Shown: positions 1 through 10,723, counted from the first letter of the stretch. The stretch is 36,000 bases of DNA from Neocallimastix lanati (nom. inval.) (GCA_016946835.1 JACVTC010000111.1:306501-342500), one strand, 5' to 3'. Program-made: numbers and translations. Notes: generated by a model not told the origin, from the sequence alone.

Positions 1-329
1 ACCCAAATAAACAACAAAATATTAAAAAATAATGTACAAAATAACGGTTTTAATAATAACAATATTGAATATAGAAATATTCGTAATCCATACAAAAGTA
101 AAAAAATTTCAAAGGACAATAAAAATCTTGCATCAGAACAACTAAGAAAGAAATATAAGCCATATAGAATTAAAGGAAATGAAGTATATCTTATTGTGAA
201 TGCACCTTTAGCTATTGAAAAAGAGAGTTTAAGAGAACCTGAAAATTATAAGGATATTTTCAGTATGACTGATAAAGCAGAATAGTTAAAAGCTGTAGAT
301 GAAGAATTAAACAACATGAAAATTTATGA

Positions 330-364
<35 letters not shown>

Positions 365-705
365 TGTTAATAAAGTACCGAAATAATGCAAATGTCATTT
401 CAACGAAATGGGTACTTAAGTATAAGAAAAATTCAGAAGGTGTAATTACAAAGCGTAAAGCAATATTAATTGCAAAAGGATACGCACAAGTATATGGAAT
501 TGATTATACAAATACATTTTCCCCTACTCTAAAACAAGACTCCTTAAGAATTATTGAAGCAATTGCTATTCAAAATAAATTTTCCATACATCAAATGAAT
601 ATAAAAACAGCATATTTAAATGCAAAATTAGATGTTGAAGTTTATATGAAATTACCTGAAGGCTATTGTAAATTAAATAAGATTCCAGAGAATAAGCGAA
701 ATTAA
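1..705 (+). pseudogene. Ty1/copia reverse transcriptase N-terminal fragment (RVT_2), broken
   Basis: Reading frame 1 is open from the window edge to a TAG at 283-285. That stop replaces the Trp normally found before the A..E..L..N pattern of copia RT; the text on either side (KAE*LKAVDEELNNM) still fits the family. The frame then runs to a stop at 703-705. Recognisable RVT_2 motifs are TKWVLKYK, AKGYAQVYGIDYTNTFSPT, KTAYLNAKL and YMKLPEGY. A (TA)n microsatellite at about 332-360 has expanded inside the frame and adds an Ile/Tyr run where the family has a short variable segment. Homology is lost after about 665. The upstream Asn-rich stretch (1-180) is probably the linker between integrase and RT. 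It is clearly a pseudogene. Confidence 0.85.
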
Positions 706-710
706 TTAAT

Positions 711-846
711 GATAAACGTATTAATCTTGAATACATTAGTATCTGAAAACAATATTTCTAATGGATTTACTAAATATTTAAGTACAACATTAATGAATAA
801 ATTCAGAAATAATATCCTCTACAATTTTAGTGATCTTAAACTTTAG
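711..846 (+). pseudogene. Ty1/copia RNase H C-terminal tail, frameshifted
   Basis: Translation of 711-740 (frame 3) gives DKRINLEYIS, and 745-843 (frame 1) gives ENNISNGFTKYLSTTLMNKF and onward to a stop at 844-846. Together these resemble the typical end of copia RNase H (the pattern I.L.YI.TE.NIAD.FTK.L). A single-base frameshift near 741-744 separates the halves. The stop is followed at once by the putative polypurine tract. The part of the polyprotein between the RT fragment and this tail is absent, so the two pieces now lie only a few bases apart. Confidence 0.7.
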
Positions 847-853
847 GGGGAAA
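845..853 (+). other. Putative 3' polypurine tract
   Basis: A purine-only run (AGGGGGAAA) stands out in AT-rich DNA and overlaps the stop codon of the copia tail. It is directly followed by TGTTAGAAGT, and TG is the usual LTR start. The position matches the plus-strand primer of LTR retrotransposons. Confidence 0.6.
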
Positions 854-1065
854 TGTTAGAAGTAAAGTTCAAGATAATAAATATTGTATAAATAAAAGTT
901 ATATATTATTCTTTACATATTTATTCTGTATAATTAAAAAACGTATTAATAATTTTATATGGTGAATATATAAAAGTTCACTATTTAATATGATTTTTTT
1001 GGTTTATTGCATTTTCATTTCGTTATTTTGTTACCTTATAAAATTTTAATCTAATTTTTTCTATA
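854..1065 (+). repeat. Probable copia 3' LTR (right end not determined)
   Basis: This begins with TG just after the polypurine tract and holds a TATA-like stretch (TATAAATAAAAG, near 889). I cannot fix the 3' end: no second LTR copy lies in the window and no target-site duplication is evident. It may run past 1065 into the GC-richer island. Confidence 0.4.
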
Positions 1066-1377
1066 TATAATATCCTTGGTGGAAGAGATGCAGACATTAT
1101 TAATTTAAAATTATTAAAAAGAAATGGAATGTTTTGTTTAAGAAACTAAATCATTTCTGGTGATTATTCTATAAAAGCCATTCTTGGTGCGATTTGCGTT
1201 TCTCTTTTCGCAGTAGTTATGCCTAGATTCGACGGTGTAAGCGCAAACTAACCAGAAGCGTCAACACTGAAAATGGCAGTAATAAGACAGGCTAACAAAG
1301 GGACCAATGCTTCTGAAGGAGAAGACCATAAATTTCTTTCAGATATAGTCAATTCAAACCCTAATCCGAAATAAGAA
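1066..1377 (+). pseudogene. GC-richer coding relic of unknown identity
   Basis: One frame stays readable for about 100 codons apart from in-frame stops at 1144-1146 and 1249-1251, ending at TAA near 1372-1374. The central part encodes a hydrophobic stretch, AILGAICVSLFAVVMP, followed by FDGVSA, which resembles a secretion signal ending in an A-x-A-like site. A polar segment follows (LKMAVIRQANKGTNASEGED). GC content is far above the flanks. The reverse strand also has a long frame with one stop (including FALTPSNLGITTAKRE), so the coding strand is not certain. I do not recognise the family. It could be a dead host gene, or cargo or target sequence beside the copia LTR. Confidence 0.4.
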
Positions 1378-1615
1378 TTCCTTTTTAAAACAGAGATCTT
1401 ATAATCTTGGAGGTGAAGTTGGTTGCCAATGAACTTTTTTTTTTTTTTTTCTGGATTTTTTTTATACTCTTTTATTTTGAATATTGCTTTTTATTTCACA
1501 ATACTATTCTAAATATTATTATAATCAAATTGGTCAAATAATATTGATTTTTTTATTAGTTCTGTTTTTTTTTTTTTTTTAAAAATAAAAAATATTCGTG
1601 TAATTAATTAATTAA

Positions 1616-1670
<55 letters not shown>

Positions 1671-2465
1671 AGATTAAAGTTTGCAAAAAAAAAAAAAAAA
1701 AAAAAAATTGCTAACGACTATACCAGTCGTTATCAAGTTTTACGAATAATGCATATATTACTATCTTTAGCAATTTTTTTTTTTAATTTAAACTTTTAAA
1801 ATTTTTCTAAAATTAATATATAAATAAATAAATAAATAAATAAAATTTTCAATTCTTATTAAAATAATAAAGAAGTACGTCTGTTCATAAATTATAAAAG
1901 ACATTAATTAATTATGAATATACGCATAATAAATTAAAGTTTAAAATAAAATAATTTATAATATATAATAGTTTTTATTATAAATATCAATTTTAAGGAA
2001 CATTACTATTAATAATATATTAATCGTTTAAATTAAAAAAATAATTTTTTTTTATTAATATTTTGTTGTAAATATAATTTTATTTTCTATTTTTATTTTA
2101 TTATTATTTTTATTTTTTAGTATAATACTTTCATTTAAAATTTATAATACAAACATATTTAATAATTTATAGCATTAATTTAAAGCTATAAAATTTTTTT
2201 TTAAAAAAAAAAAAACTAATAATAAAAAAAAATGTTATTAATATAGGTTATTTTAAAATTTTTAAAATATTATTTTTAATTTAATTTTAAATTTTTAAAA
2301 TTCAATTTAAAAACATATAATTAATATATACATATGTCTATATATATAATGTTCATATATATTATAATACTATATCTATACATTTATATATGAATAGCAT
2401 TCATAATATTATTATTATTTTTTTTGAAATGCCTATTTCTTGGATTTTTTTTTTTTTTTTTTTTT
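1378..2465. other. Non-coding AT-rich stretch with simple repeats
   Basis: This holds T runs near 1438-1450 and 1567-1580, an (AAAT)n array at about 1613-1672, an A23 run at 1685-1707, a small GC-containing hairpin at 1712-1732, a short (AAAT)n near 1822-1843 and (TA)-rich sequence. The right end is the 3' flank of the minus-strand GH64 gene. No gene seen. Confidence 0.7.
1712..1732. repeat. Short perfect hairpin, 8-bp arms
   Basis: TAACGACT, a 5-nt loop (ATACC) and AGTCGTTA form a perfect 8-bp stem. Each arm has 3 G/C bases, unusual in this background. The role is unknown; it may be a remnant of a small RNA or a transposon end. Confidence 0.5.
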
Positions 2466-4270
2466 TTACCATTTGAGGTCAATAATTAAAATATCAGCAT
2501 TACCACATTCTAATAAAGTCGATTGATCATTGACATCATCATAACAAAATCCATAGGCTTTTCCGGTAACAGAGTGTTGATGGAAAAATTCTGAATATTC
2601 ATTGGAAACCATTTCACTTTTGTAGTAGGATGAAACATCCTTCCATTTACTTGGTTCTGTAGCAATACCACGGTTGAAAGCAGCACATAATTGAGCTTCA
2701 ATAACTAATTCAATTCTAGTTAAATCTGGATCAGAAGAACTTCCTCTATCAAAAGCACCTCTTCCTTCTAAAACATCTTGAGTCGTTGGTCTATCAACAA
2801 AGAAGGTTCTATCATCTCCTGATTTTGTGAAGAGCATTCTATTTCCTTCAACATGTCCTTTAAAACTACCAGCATCACATTGGAATTCAAGATTTTCTTG
2901 TGAATATTTACTCCAAAATACATTAATATAATCATCATAGTAGTCACCATAAGTTTTACCTTCATTGAAAGTTGTCTTACAAGGGGCCATAATTCTATAG
3001 TCATCAACTAAGGTCTTGAATGGTTCAGATACTGAATTTTTGAAAGCATTGAAAATTTCATCTCTTGATCCGGTATCACCTTCCCAACGATCATAATCAC
3101 CAGTTGAATTCATTAATCTAATCATATATGGGAAACTGAAGAAATCCACACGAGTGGTGTTACCATGGAAGGTGATGGTGCCATTAATTGATTCAGTTGT
3201 AAATTCAAAGTATTCGAATAAGGTATTAGCATTTGGATCAGTTTCATTATTAACATCAGGACCAGCATAACCACCATCATTAAAGGTAATGTAGACAGGT
3301 TCACCATAACTAATATACATTCTTCCAGATTCGACGGCAGGAAGATGAACGTATTTTCTTTCAGATAATTTATGAATAATGGAAGATGCATAACGTCTGT
3401 TTCCTCTAGGAGTAGTGGCATCATTAAGAGATAAGTCGGCCTTAATTAAGTCACCATTTAAATCTAAATAACTCAATTCATGATTTTCATTACGACCAAG
3501 AACTACCCAATAGATTTCATCATCACTCCAAGCCCCTCCTGTATTATTATCAATTTGAAGAATCATTTTACCTTCTTTTGATGGAATAGAAGGATCTCTT
3601 TGTGGTTTAAGATTATCAGAAATTCCTGGAGAAGATGGAATGGATGGAGAAGATGGTGGTTCTGGAACAGATGGTGGTTCTGGAATTGAAGGTTGTTCGA
3701 TAATAGGTGGAGATTCTGGAACAGATGGTGGTTCTGGAATTGTTGGTGGTTCCGGAGTAGATGGAGCTGGTACGGGTGCTGGAGAAGCATCACCAGATTC
3801 TGGTCCGTAGACTAAACTTCCATTTTCACAATGATATTCGTTTGGACTATAGCAAGCACCATTACAATTTTTCATATCAAGTGAGCTATAAATTTGAAAT
3901 TAAATGATAATATTGTATTTATAAAATTACATTAATACACAGTAAATAATATATTCCGAAATATTTTAAATTAAAAGAAAAAAAATAATAATAATAAATT
4001 TACCATAAAACCCCATTATCGCATGTATATTCATCTGGTGAATAACATGCTTCACCACAACTACTTAAATTATTTGCTTTATATAAAAAAAAAAAAAAAA
4101 AATTTTAATAATTATATATATTACTTTTAATTTTATATTTTTAAATTATTTTAAATGAAATTAAATAATTTTAAAATATATAATTTAATATATATTTTTA
4201 ATAACATACGACATTGAGCCAATGATAATCCAATAGTAGTAATGAATGTAAAAATATTAATTAATCTCAT
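2466..4270 (-). CDS. Secreted GH64-family beta-1,3-glucanase with two CBM52-like modules (copy A)
   Basis: Three exons on the minus strand: 4270-4210, 4076-4004 and 3885-2466, giving 517 aa. Introns are 133 nt (GTATGT...AAG, phase 1) and 118 nt (GTAAAT...TAG, phase 2). Exon 1 encodes a signal peptide (MRLINIFTFI to about residue 19, SLAQ). Residues 20-46 and 52-73 are two short Cys modules (CGEACYSPDEYTCDNGVLC and CNGACYSPNEYHCENGSL), matching the fungal CBM52 pattern (C..ACY.P..Y.C.NG.L). Residues about 78-133 are a Pro/Ser/Glu linker built from PEPPS repeats. From about residue 150 the protein resembles the GH64/thaumatin-like superfamily (LQIDNNTGGAWSDDEIYWVV, FEYFEFT, RVDFFSFP, RIELVIEAQLCAAFNRG). 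The Glu of FEFT and the Asp of RVDFF are candidates for the family's catalytic acid pair. Expected role: hydrolysis of beta-1,3-glucan outside the cell. The family call comes from motif memory, not a search. The start is supported by the signal peptide shared with copy B. Confidence 0.85.
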
Positions 4271-4398
4271 TTTTTTTAGTATTTTTAAAAATAAAATATT
4301 ATTTATTAATTTATTTAAAATTTAAATTATAAAAATCTTTAATAATTAATTTTAATTTAAATATGAAAGTTAAAAAAAAAAAAGAATTAGGAAATTTT

Positions 4399-4412
4399 AC
4401 TTATTTATATAC
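4399..4412 (-). promoter_or_regulatory. Possible TATA element of GH64 copy A
   Basis: On the minus strand this reads GTATATAAATAAG, about 135 nt upstream of the start codon. TATA-like words are frequent in such AT-rich DNA, so the assignment is weak. Confidence 0.25.
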
Positions 4413-6136
4413 TTTTTAAATTTAATAGTAGTACAAAATGAACGGCAATAATTTTAGGTTTACACAAAAAATATTTATATTTTATTAATCAAAAAGTTTA
4501 AGATTAAATTAAATTTTAGTATTATTAATACAATATCAAATCTTAATTTATATTACTTATTATTTTATTATTCAACCATAATAAAGAAAAATTCTAAATA
4601 TTTGATATTAAATAAATAAAATATAAAATAATTAATTAAAATAAATTAAATAAAAATATATATATATTAATATATATATATAAATTATAATTATATATTT
4701 ATATTTAATTTTTATATTAAAATAAAAAATAAAAATAAAAAAAAAAAAAAAAAAAAAAAAAAACTTTTAAAAAAGTTAAATATCACTTAGTTACATTGAA
4801 AGTATTTTAAAATTTAATGATTTTTATTGTTTCTCATAAAAGTTACATTAAATAAATAAAAAAGACATAATAAAAAAAAAAAGTGTATTTAATTAATTTT
4901 TATTAATAAATATTTTTTTTTATAAAAAAAATATTAAATTTAATATTATCTATTAATGTTAATTAGTAATAAATTTCAAAACTTTAATAATGATCAATTT
5001 ATGTCAGCACTAATATTTTATATATAAGGGTTAATTTATAATATATATATATTTAAATATATATATATAATTTTTTTTTTCATATTTATGAAAATTAGTA
5101 ATAATTAATAATTAAAATATTGTTATGTTATACTATATACTTAAAACTAAAAAATATGACATAAAAAATACTTTTATATGGATTATAACTATTAATTATA
5201 TATTCATATATTAAAATAAATATAAAAAATTATATTCTATAAATTCTTTTTAAAAATATGTATGAATAATTTCATGTATAGTAAATATATATATTAATAA
5301 TAATATATAATAATAAATATAGAAATTTTATAATTGAATCTATTATAGTATTCATACTTTAAATTTGCTTTAGTATTTAAAAAAGCAAGGTATTTATTTT
5401 AATTATTATACAAATATAAGCAAACAAACAAAAAACAAATTTTTTTTTATTTTAATTATATTCTTGGTAAAATGATTATATATTATATTAATTACAAATG
5501 AAATTATTCATATTTCAAATAAAATAAAAACTGTGACGTAAAAAAAAATGTAGATTTAAATTAAAATATAAATCAAAACAATTTTATTATTTAATTAAAT
5601 AAAATAAATATGAATATTTTCTTTAAAAAAAATATTTTAAATAAAAATATTTTAAATAAAAATATTCCGTATATCTTCCTTAATATATATATAAACAATA
5701 TTTTCATTTTTAATTACTAATAGTTTTAAGTAAATTTTTTAATATATCATTGGTTATTTTATTAAAACCAAAAATTTAATAATAAATAATAATATATTTC
5801 AATAAAAAGGTTTAATTAAAAATATCTAATTATTTAATAAAAATTATTTAAATTAATAAACATATTTATACTTTATTTTTTTTATTTTTTTTTTTTTTAT
5901 AATTATTTTATAATTTCCTAATTCCTAAAAGTTATAGAAAAAAAAATACCAATAAATAATTTTAATTTAAAAAAAAATTAAGTATTTTTAATTACTTATT
6001 AATCTATTTAATATATAATATATATATATAAATGTATACATGTAATCTTAATAAATAATAAATAAATATATAAATAATTGAAATAATAATTATATCATTT
6101 ATTTAATATTAAATAAATATTTATGTTTCATGTAAA

Positions 6137-6810
6137 AAATTGTTTAAATTTACATAAAGTAACCTGGGCTCGCCTGTTTAATTTATTTTTTATTGGTATA
6201 TTCATCTAATTATTTATCAAATTATATATATTTAAGTTTAATATTATATTATTTTACATTGTATATAGTTACATTAAATTTTTAATAAATTAATTTTTTA
6301 ATCAAATTTGAAGTTTATTTTTTATGTCATTATTATTATAAAATTATTCCTATTTATACAAAAATTTTAATTTAATTAAATATATTTTATTAAATTGGGC
6401 AAACATTGATTATATATAAACTAAACTATATGGAAATTTAAATTATATAGAAATTTAAGCTATATAGAAATTTAAATTACATAAAAATTTAAATAAATAA
6501 AAAAATTAAAAAAAAACTCCCAAAAATTTAATATAAATAATTTTGATATAAATAATTTTAATATATGTATATATAAATAGATATAAATTTTTTATTTTTT
6601 TATTTTTTTATTTTTTTTATTTTTTTGTATTTGAAATTTTTTTTATCTTTTTCAAATTAGTAAAATAAATAAATATTAATTATGAAATTATGAAATAAAC
6701 TTATAATTATCTGTGCAATCCTTAATTAACATCTTAATTTACCCTTTTACTAGGCTTGTCTGTTTAATTTATTTATTTAATATCTCATTAAATTAATTAT
6801 ATTATAATTA
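6137..6810 (+). repeat. Diverged direct repeat pair in the spacer
   Basis: The words CTGGGCTCGCCTGTTTAATT (from 6164) and CTAGGCTTGTCTGTTTAATT (from 6750) share a 24-nt core with three differences, all C/G in one copy and T/A in the other. Weaker AT-rich similarity extends on either side. They lie about 586 bp apart and could be remnants of a small dispersed repeat. Confidence 0.4.
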
Positions 6811-7152
6811 TATGATAAAATTTTATATTTATATAATTATGTTTTTTAATTAATAAAACCTACATAAATACTTTTTCTTTTATTATTAATTTTTTACCAA
6901 ATCCTTTATTAAAATAATAATATTAATTTAAAGTATCTTATTTAAACAAGAATATTTAATATTAAATAAGTTTTACTTATTTATTTTTTTTCAACATAAA
7001 TACATTCATTAATTTAAGGGAATTTGAGTATTTATTAAAATATAAACATGTTAAAAAATAATAATTAATATATATATATATTTAAAAAAATAGTGATTAA
7101 TTTATATATATATATATTTAAAAAAATAGTGAAAGTATTTAATAAAATACTT

Positions 7153-7215
7153 TTTCTTTCAATATTAATTTTTATTAATATGATTTCTTTCAATATTAAT
7201 TTTTATTAATATGAT
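7153..7215 (+). repeat. 31-bp tandem duplication
   Basis: A 31-bp unit beginning TTCTTTCAATATTAATTTTT occurs twice in perfect tandem, about 950 nt upstream of GH64 copy B. Confidence 0.8.
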
Positions 7216-8165
7216 AATTTACATTTCAAAGTTTAACTAATGAATATTTATATCTATTAATATATTTTGAATTTATAAATACCATTTCTCTAATGTAGAT
7301 AATAATATATTTCTAAAAAATGTATATATATATATATATATATATTATTTCAAAACTTCCGTTGATGCTATTAGTAATGTTTTATGTATATAAATTATTT
7401 TAATATAAATTATAAAATTTATTGATCTAAATAAAATTAAGTTATTTTAATGAAATGAAAAACTAAATAGATCCGAAATAAATATTACTAAAAATATTAC
7501 CAACTAAAAAGTATTTTAATTTTTTTTTTTTTATTTGTATTTTATGTTATTTTATTTTTAATTAATAAAAATTTTAATAAAAAAAAAAAATAAAATAAAA
7601 TAAAAATAATTAATCAAAAATAAACTTTAGAATTTTAAAATATAGAAATTAATAAAAATAGAAATTAATATTAGATTTTATTTTTTTAATATAAAAAATT
7701 AATATGAATTAAGATTTTATATTGTATTAATACACCAATAATATTAAAATTTTATTAAATATTAATTTTTTTTGAATCATACAAAACAAAAATTTAAATT
7801 TTGTGTAATTTTTAAATTATTGCCGTTATATTTATTAGGGATAAAAAAAAAAGTATATAAATGGATTAATTTTTCTTTTTTTTTTTTTTTTTTATATTTT
7901 ATTTTATTTTCATCTTTAATATTTATTTTATTAATTATCATAATAAGAGTTTTAAAAAAGGAAGTTTTATTTGTAAATAAGTATTGCTGAAGAAATTATT
8001 TATAAATAAAACTTTTCTAAATAGTAATTCAATTTAAACAATACAATTTTTTAATCAAACCTATAAGAAATAAAACCTATTAATAATAAATATTTTTTAT
8101 ATTTATAAAAAATTTGTAATTAATATATTATTTTATATTTTTAAAAAATTAAAAGAAAATAAAAA

Positions 8166-10026
8166 ATGAGATTAATTAATATTATTACTTTTATTACCAC
8201 TATTGGATTATCATTGGCTCAATGTCGTATGTTATCATAAATATATCTAATTGTATATTAAAAAACTTTTTAAAATGTTTATATATATATAATCCGAATT
8301 ATGTATATATGTTGAAATAATTATATTGATTATATATTTATTATATGTATATAGCAAATACTTTAAGTGCTTGTGGAGAAGCTTGCTATTCTCCAGAGGA
8401 ATATACATGTGATAATGGTGTTTTATGGTAAAATTTATAAAATTTTTTTTTTTTTCTTTATTAAATTTAAATATTTAATTATTTAATTCTTTCCATATTA
8501 TAAGCTATATATTAATATAAACTATTATTAAATATTATTAAATATATATATATAATATTAAAAAAAATAATCATTTATTTTTATTTTTATTTTTTTTTTT
8601 TTATAGTCCAATTAGTATGAAAAATTGTAATGGAGCTTGCTATAGTCCAAACGAATATCATTGTGAAAATGGAAGTTTAGTCTACGGACCAGAATCTGGT
8701 GATGCTTCTCCAGCACCCGTACCAGCTCCATCTACTCCGGAACCACCAACAATTCCAGAACCACCATCTGTTCCTGAATCTCCACCTATTATCGAACAAC
8801 CTTCAATTCCAGAACCACCATCTGTTCCAGAACCACCATCTTCTCCATCCATTCCATCTTCTCCAGGAATTTCTGATAATCTTAAACCACAAAGAGATCC
8901 TTCTATTCCATCAAAAGAAGGTAAAATGATTCTTCAAATTGATAATAATACAGGAGGGGCTTGGAGTGATGATGAAATCTATTGGGTAGTTCTTGGTCGT
9001 AATGAAAATCATGAATTGAGTTATTTAGATTTAAATGGTGACTTAATTAAGGCCGACTTATCTCTTAATGATGCCACTACTCCTAGAGGAAACAGACGTT
9101 ATGCTTCTTCCATTGTTCATAAATTATCTGAAAGAAAATACGTTCATCTTCCTGCCGTCGAATCTGGAAGAATGTATATTAGTTATGGTGAACCTGTCTA
9201 TATTACCTTTAATGATGGTGGTTATGCTGGTCCTGATGTTAATAATGAAACTGATCCAAATGCTAATACCTTATTCGAATACTTTGAATTTACAACTGAA
9301 TCAATTAATGGCACCATCACCTTCCATGGTAACACCACTCGTGTGGATTTCTTCAGTTTCCCATATATGATTAGATTAATGAATTCAACTGGTGATTATG
9401 ATCGTTGGGAAGGTGATACCGGATCAAGAGATGAAATTTTCAATGCTTTCAAGAATTCCGTATCTGAACCATTCAAGACCTTAGTTGATGACTATAGAAT
9501 TATGGCCCCTTGTAAGACAACTTTCAATGAAGGTAAAACCTATGGTGACTACTTTGATGATTATATTAATGCATTCTGGAGTAAATATTCACAAGAAAAT
9601 CTTGAATTCCAATGTGATGCTGGTAGTTTTAAAGGACATGTTGAAGGAAATAGAATGCTCTTCACAAAATCAGGAGATGATAGAACCTTCTTTGTTGATA
9701 GACCAACAACTCAAGATGTTTTAGAAGGAAGAGGTGCTTTTGATAGAGGAAGTTCTTCTGATCCAGATTTAACTAGAATTGAATTAGTTATTGAAGCTCA
9801 ATTATGTGCTGCTTTCAACCGTGGTATTGCTACAGAACCAAGTAAATGGAAGGATGTTTCATCCTACTACAAAAGTGAAATGGTTTCCAATGAATATTCA
9901 GAATTTTTCCATCAACACTCTGTTACCGGAAAAGCCTATGGATTTTGTTATGATGATGTCAATGATCAGTCGACTTTATTAGAATGTGGTAATGCTGATA
10001 TTTTAATTATTGACCTTAAATGGTAA
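8166..10026 (+). CDS. Secreted GH64-family beta-1,3-glucanase with two CBM52-like modules (copy B)
   Basis: Three exons: 8166-8226, 8355-8427 and 8607-10026, giving 517 aa, the same length and intron phases (1 and 2) as copy A. Introns are 128 nt (GTATGT...TAG) and 179 nt (GTAAAA...TAG). Splicing joins DNGVL to CPIS and completes the first Cys module, which strongly supports the model. Order: signal peptide (MRLINIITFI...SLAQ), CBM52-like module 1 (CGEACYSPEEYTCDNGVLC), module 2 (CNGACYSPNEYHCENGSL), PEPPS linker, then the GH64/thaumatin-like domain. In the 469 residues from Met49 on it differs from copy A at only three positions (I/V, Y/F and V/A, the last two in DYYDDYINVFW versus DYFDDYINAFW). 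The signal peptide, first module and module junction carry more changes. Expected role: extracellular beta-1,3-glucan hydrolysis. The start shares its signal peptide with copy A. Confidence 0.87.
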
Positions 10027-10683
10027 AAAAAAATCCAAAAAATAATCCAAAAAAAAAAAGGGCTTTTCAAAAATATATAAATATATTATTATTATGAAAG
10101 ATTTTCATAATATAAATATATAGATCTAATATATCATCAATATATCAATTTTTGATTTTTGATATTCACAAATTGAACTTATAGACATAATATATAAATA
10201 TAACAATTTTTTAATTTTTTTTTTTTAAAAAAAAAAAATTAAACTTAAAAATTTATATAAAGATTAAATATTGAATTGTTTAAAATTTCATTTTTATCTT
10301 TATAAATTATTGTTTAAATCTATGTAATTAAATATTTATGTATTATAACTTTTAAAAATGTATTATAATATAAATAATAATAAAAAATAAAAATAAAAAA
10401 AAAAAATTATAAAAAAAAAATACATATAAATATATTTGATATAATCCTCTAAACTTTAAAAAATATGATTTCTTATATATTTTGATTTAATATTTGATTA
10501 ATTATAATTAAAAAAGAAAAAAATATATAAAAAAAAAGTACATATAAATATATTTGATATAATCCTCCAAACTTTAAAAAATATAATTTCATATATATTT
10601 TGTTTTAATATTTGATTAATTATAATTATTAACAAAAAAATTATAATTAAAATATTTTTAAAACTCAATAAGTGTATCTACTG

Positions 10684-10723
<40 letters not shown>

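Larger units (their letters stand above)
1..853 (+). mobile_element. Decayed Ty1/copia LTR retrotransposon, 3' part
   Basis: The element enters from the left edge of the window. Two pieces of a copia polyprotein are visible: the N-terminal part of the reverse transcriptase (to about 702) and the extreme C-terminal tail of RNase H (711-846). They are followed by a purine run (AGGGGGAAA, 845-853) that fits the 3' polypurine tract, directly before a TG that would start the 3' LTR. The catalytic core of RT (the YVDD region) and most of RNase H are missing between the two pieces, so this copy carries an internal deletion as well as point decay. It cannot be autonomous. The family call rests on RT_2-type motifs and on the gene-end/PPT/LTR order. 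Confidence 0.85.
4271..8165. other. 3.9-kb AT-rich spacer between the divergent GH64 genes
   Basis: Both GH64 genes point outward, so both promoters must lie here. It contains an A-tract at about 4739-4763, tandem 20-bp units (TATATAGAAATTTAAAT-like) at about 6426-6493, a diverged direct repeat pair around 6137-6230 and 6711-6800, a doubled unit ending AAAAAAATAGTGA at about 7065-7135, a 31-bp unit repeated twice at about 7153-7215, and (TA)n at 7322-7345. A 72-codon frame near 7772-7990 is Phe/Leu/Ile-rich, made by T runs, and not credible. The two halves are not an obvious inverted copy of each other. No gene seen. Confidence 0.7.
2466..10026. repeat. Inverted gene duplication (arms 2466-4270 and 8166-10026)
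   Basis: The two GH64 genes form inverted arms around a 3.9-kb spacer. Counted by hand, exon 3 from Met49 to the stop differs at 14 of 1410 positions (11 silent, 3 replacing). Exon 2 differs at 10 of 73 and exon 1 at 4 of 61; the ten bases just 5' of the Met49 codon differ at about half. Introns share little beyond the donor site and the 3' UTRs diverge within about 20 nt of the stop. Confidence 0.9.

Noticed and set aside
1237-1260. Mini-intron (GTAAGC...CTAAC...CAG) that would remove the second stop of the relic
   Set aside because: Only about 19-21 nt, too short to be spliced; the upstream stop would remain.
2510-3793. Overlapping minus-strand frames inside GH64 copy A (and their counterparts in copy B at 8699-9982)
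   Set aside because: They are Met/Leu-rich shadows in alternate frames of the real exon and have no independent features.
7772-7990. 72-codon frame in the GH64 spacer
   Set aside because: Phe/Leu/Ile-rich translation of T runs; no conserved motif.
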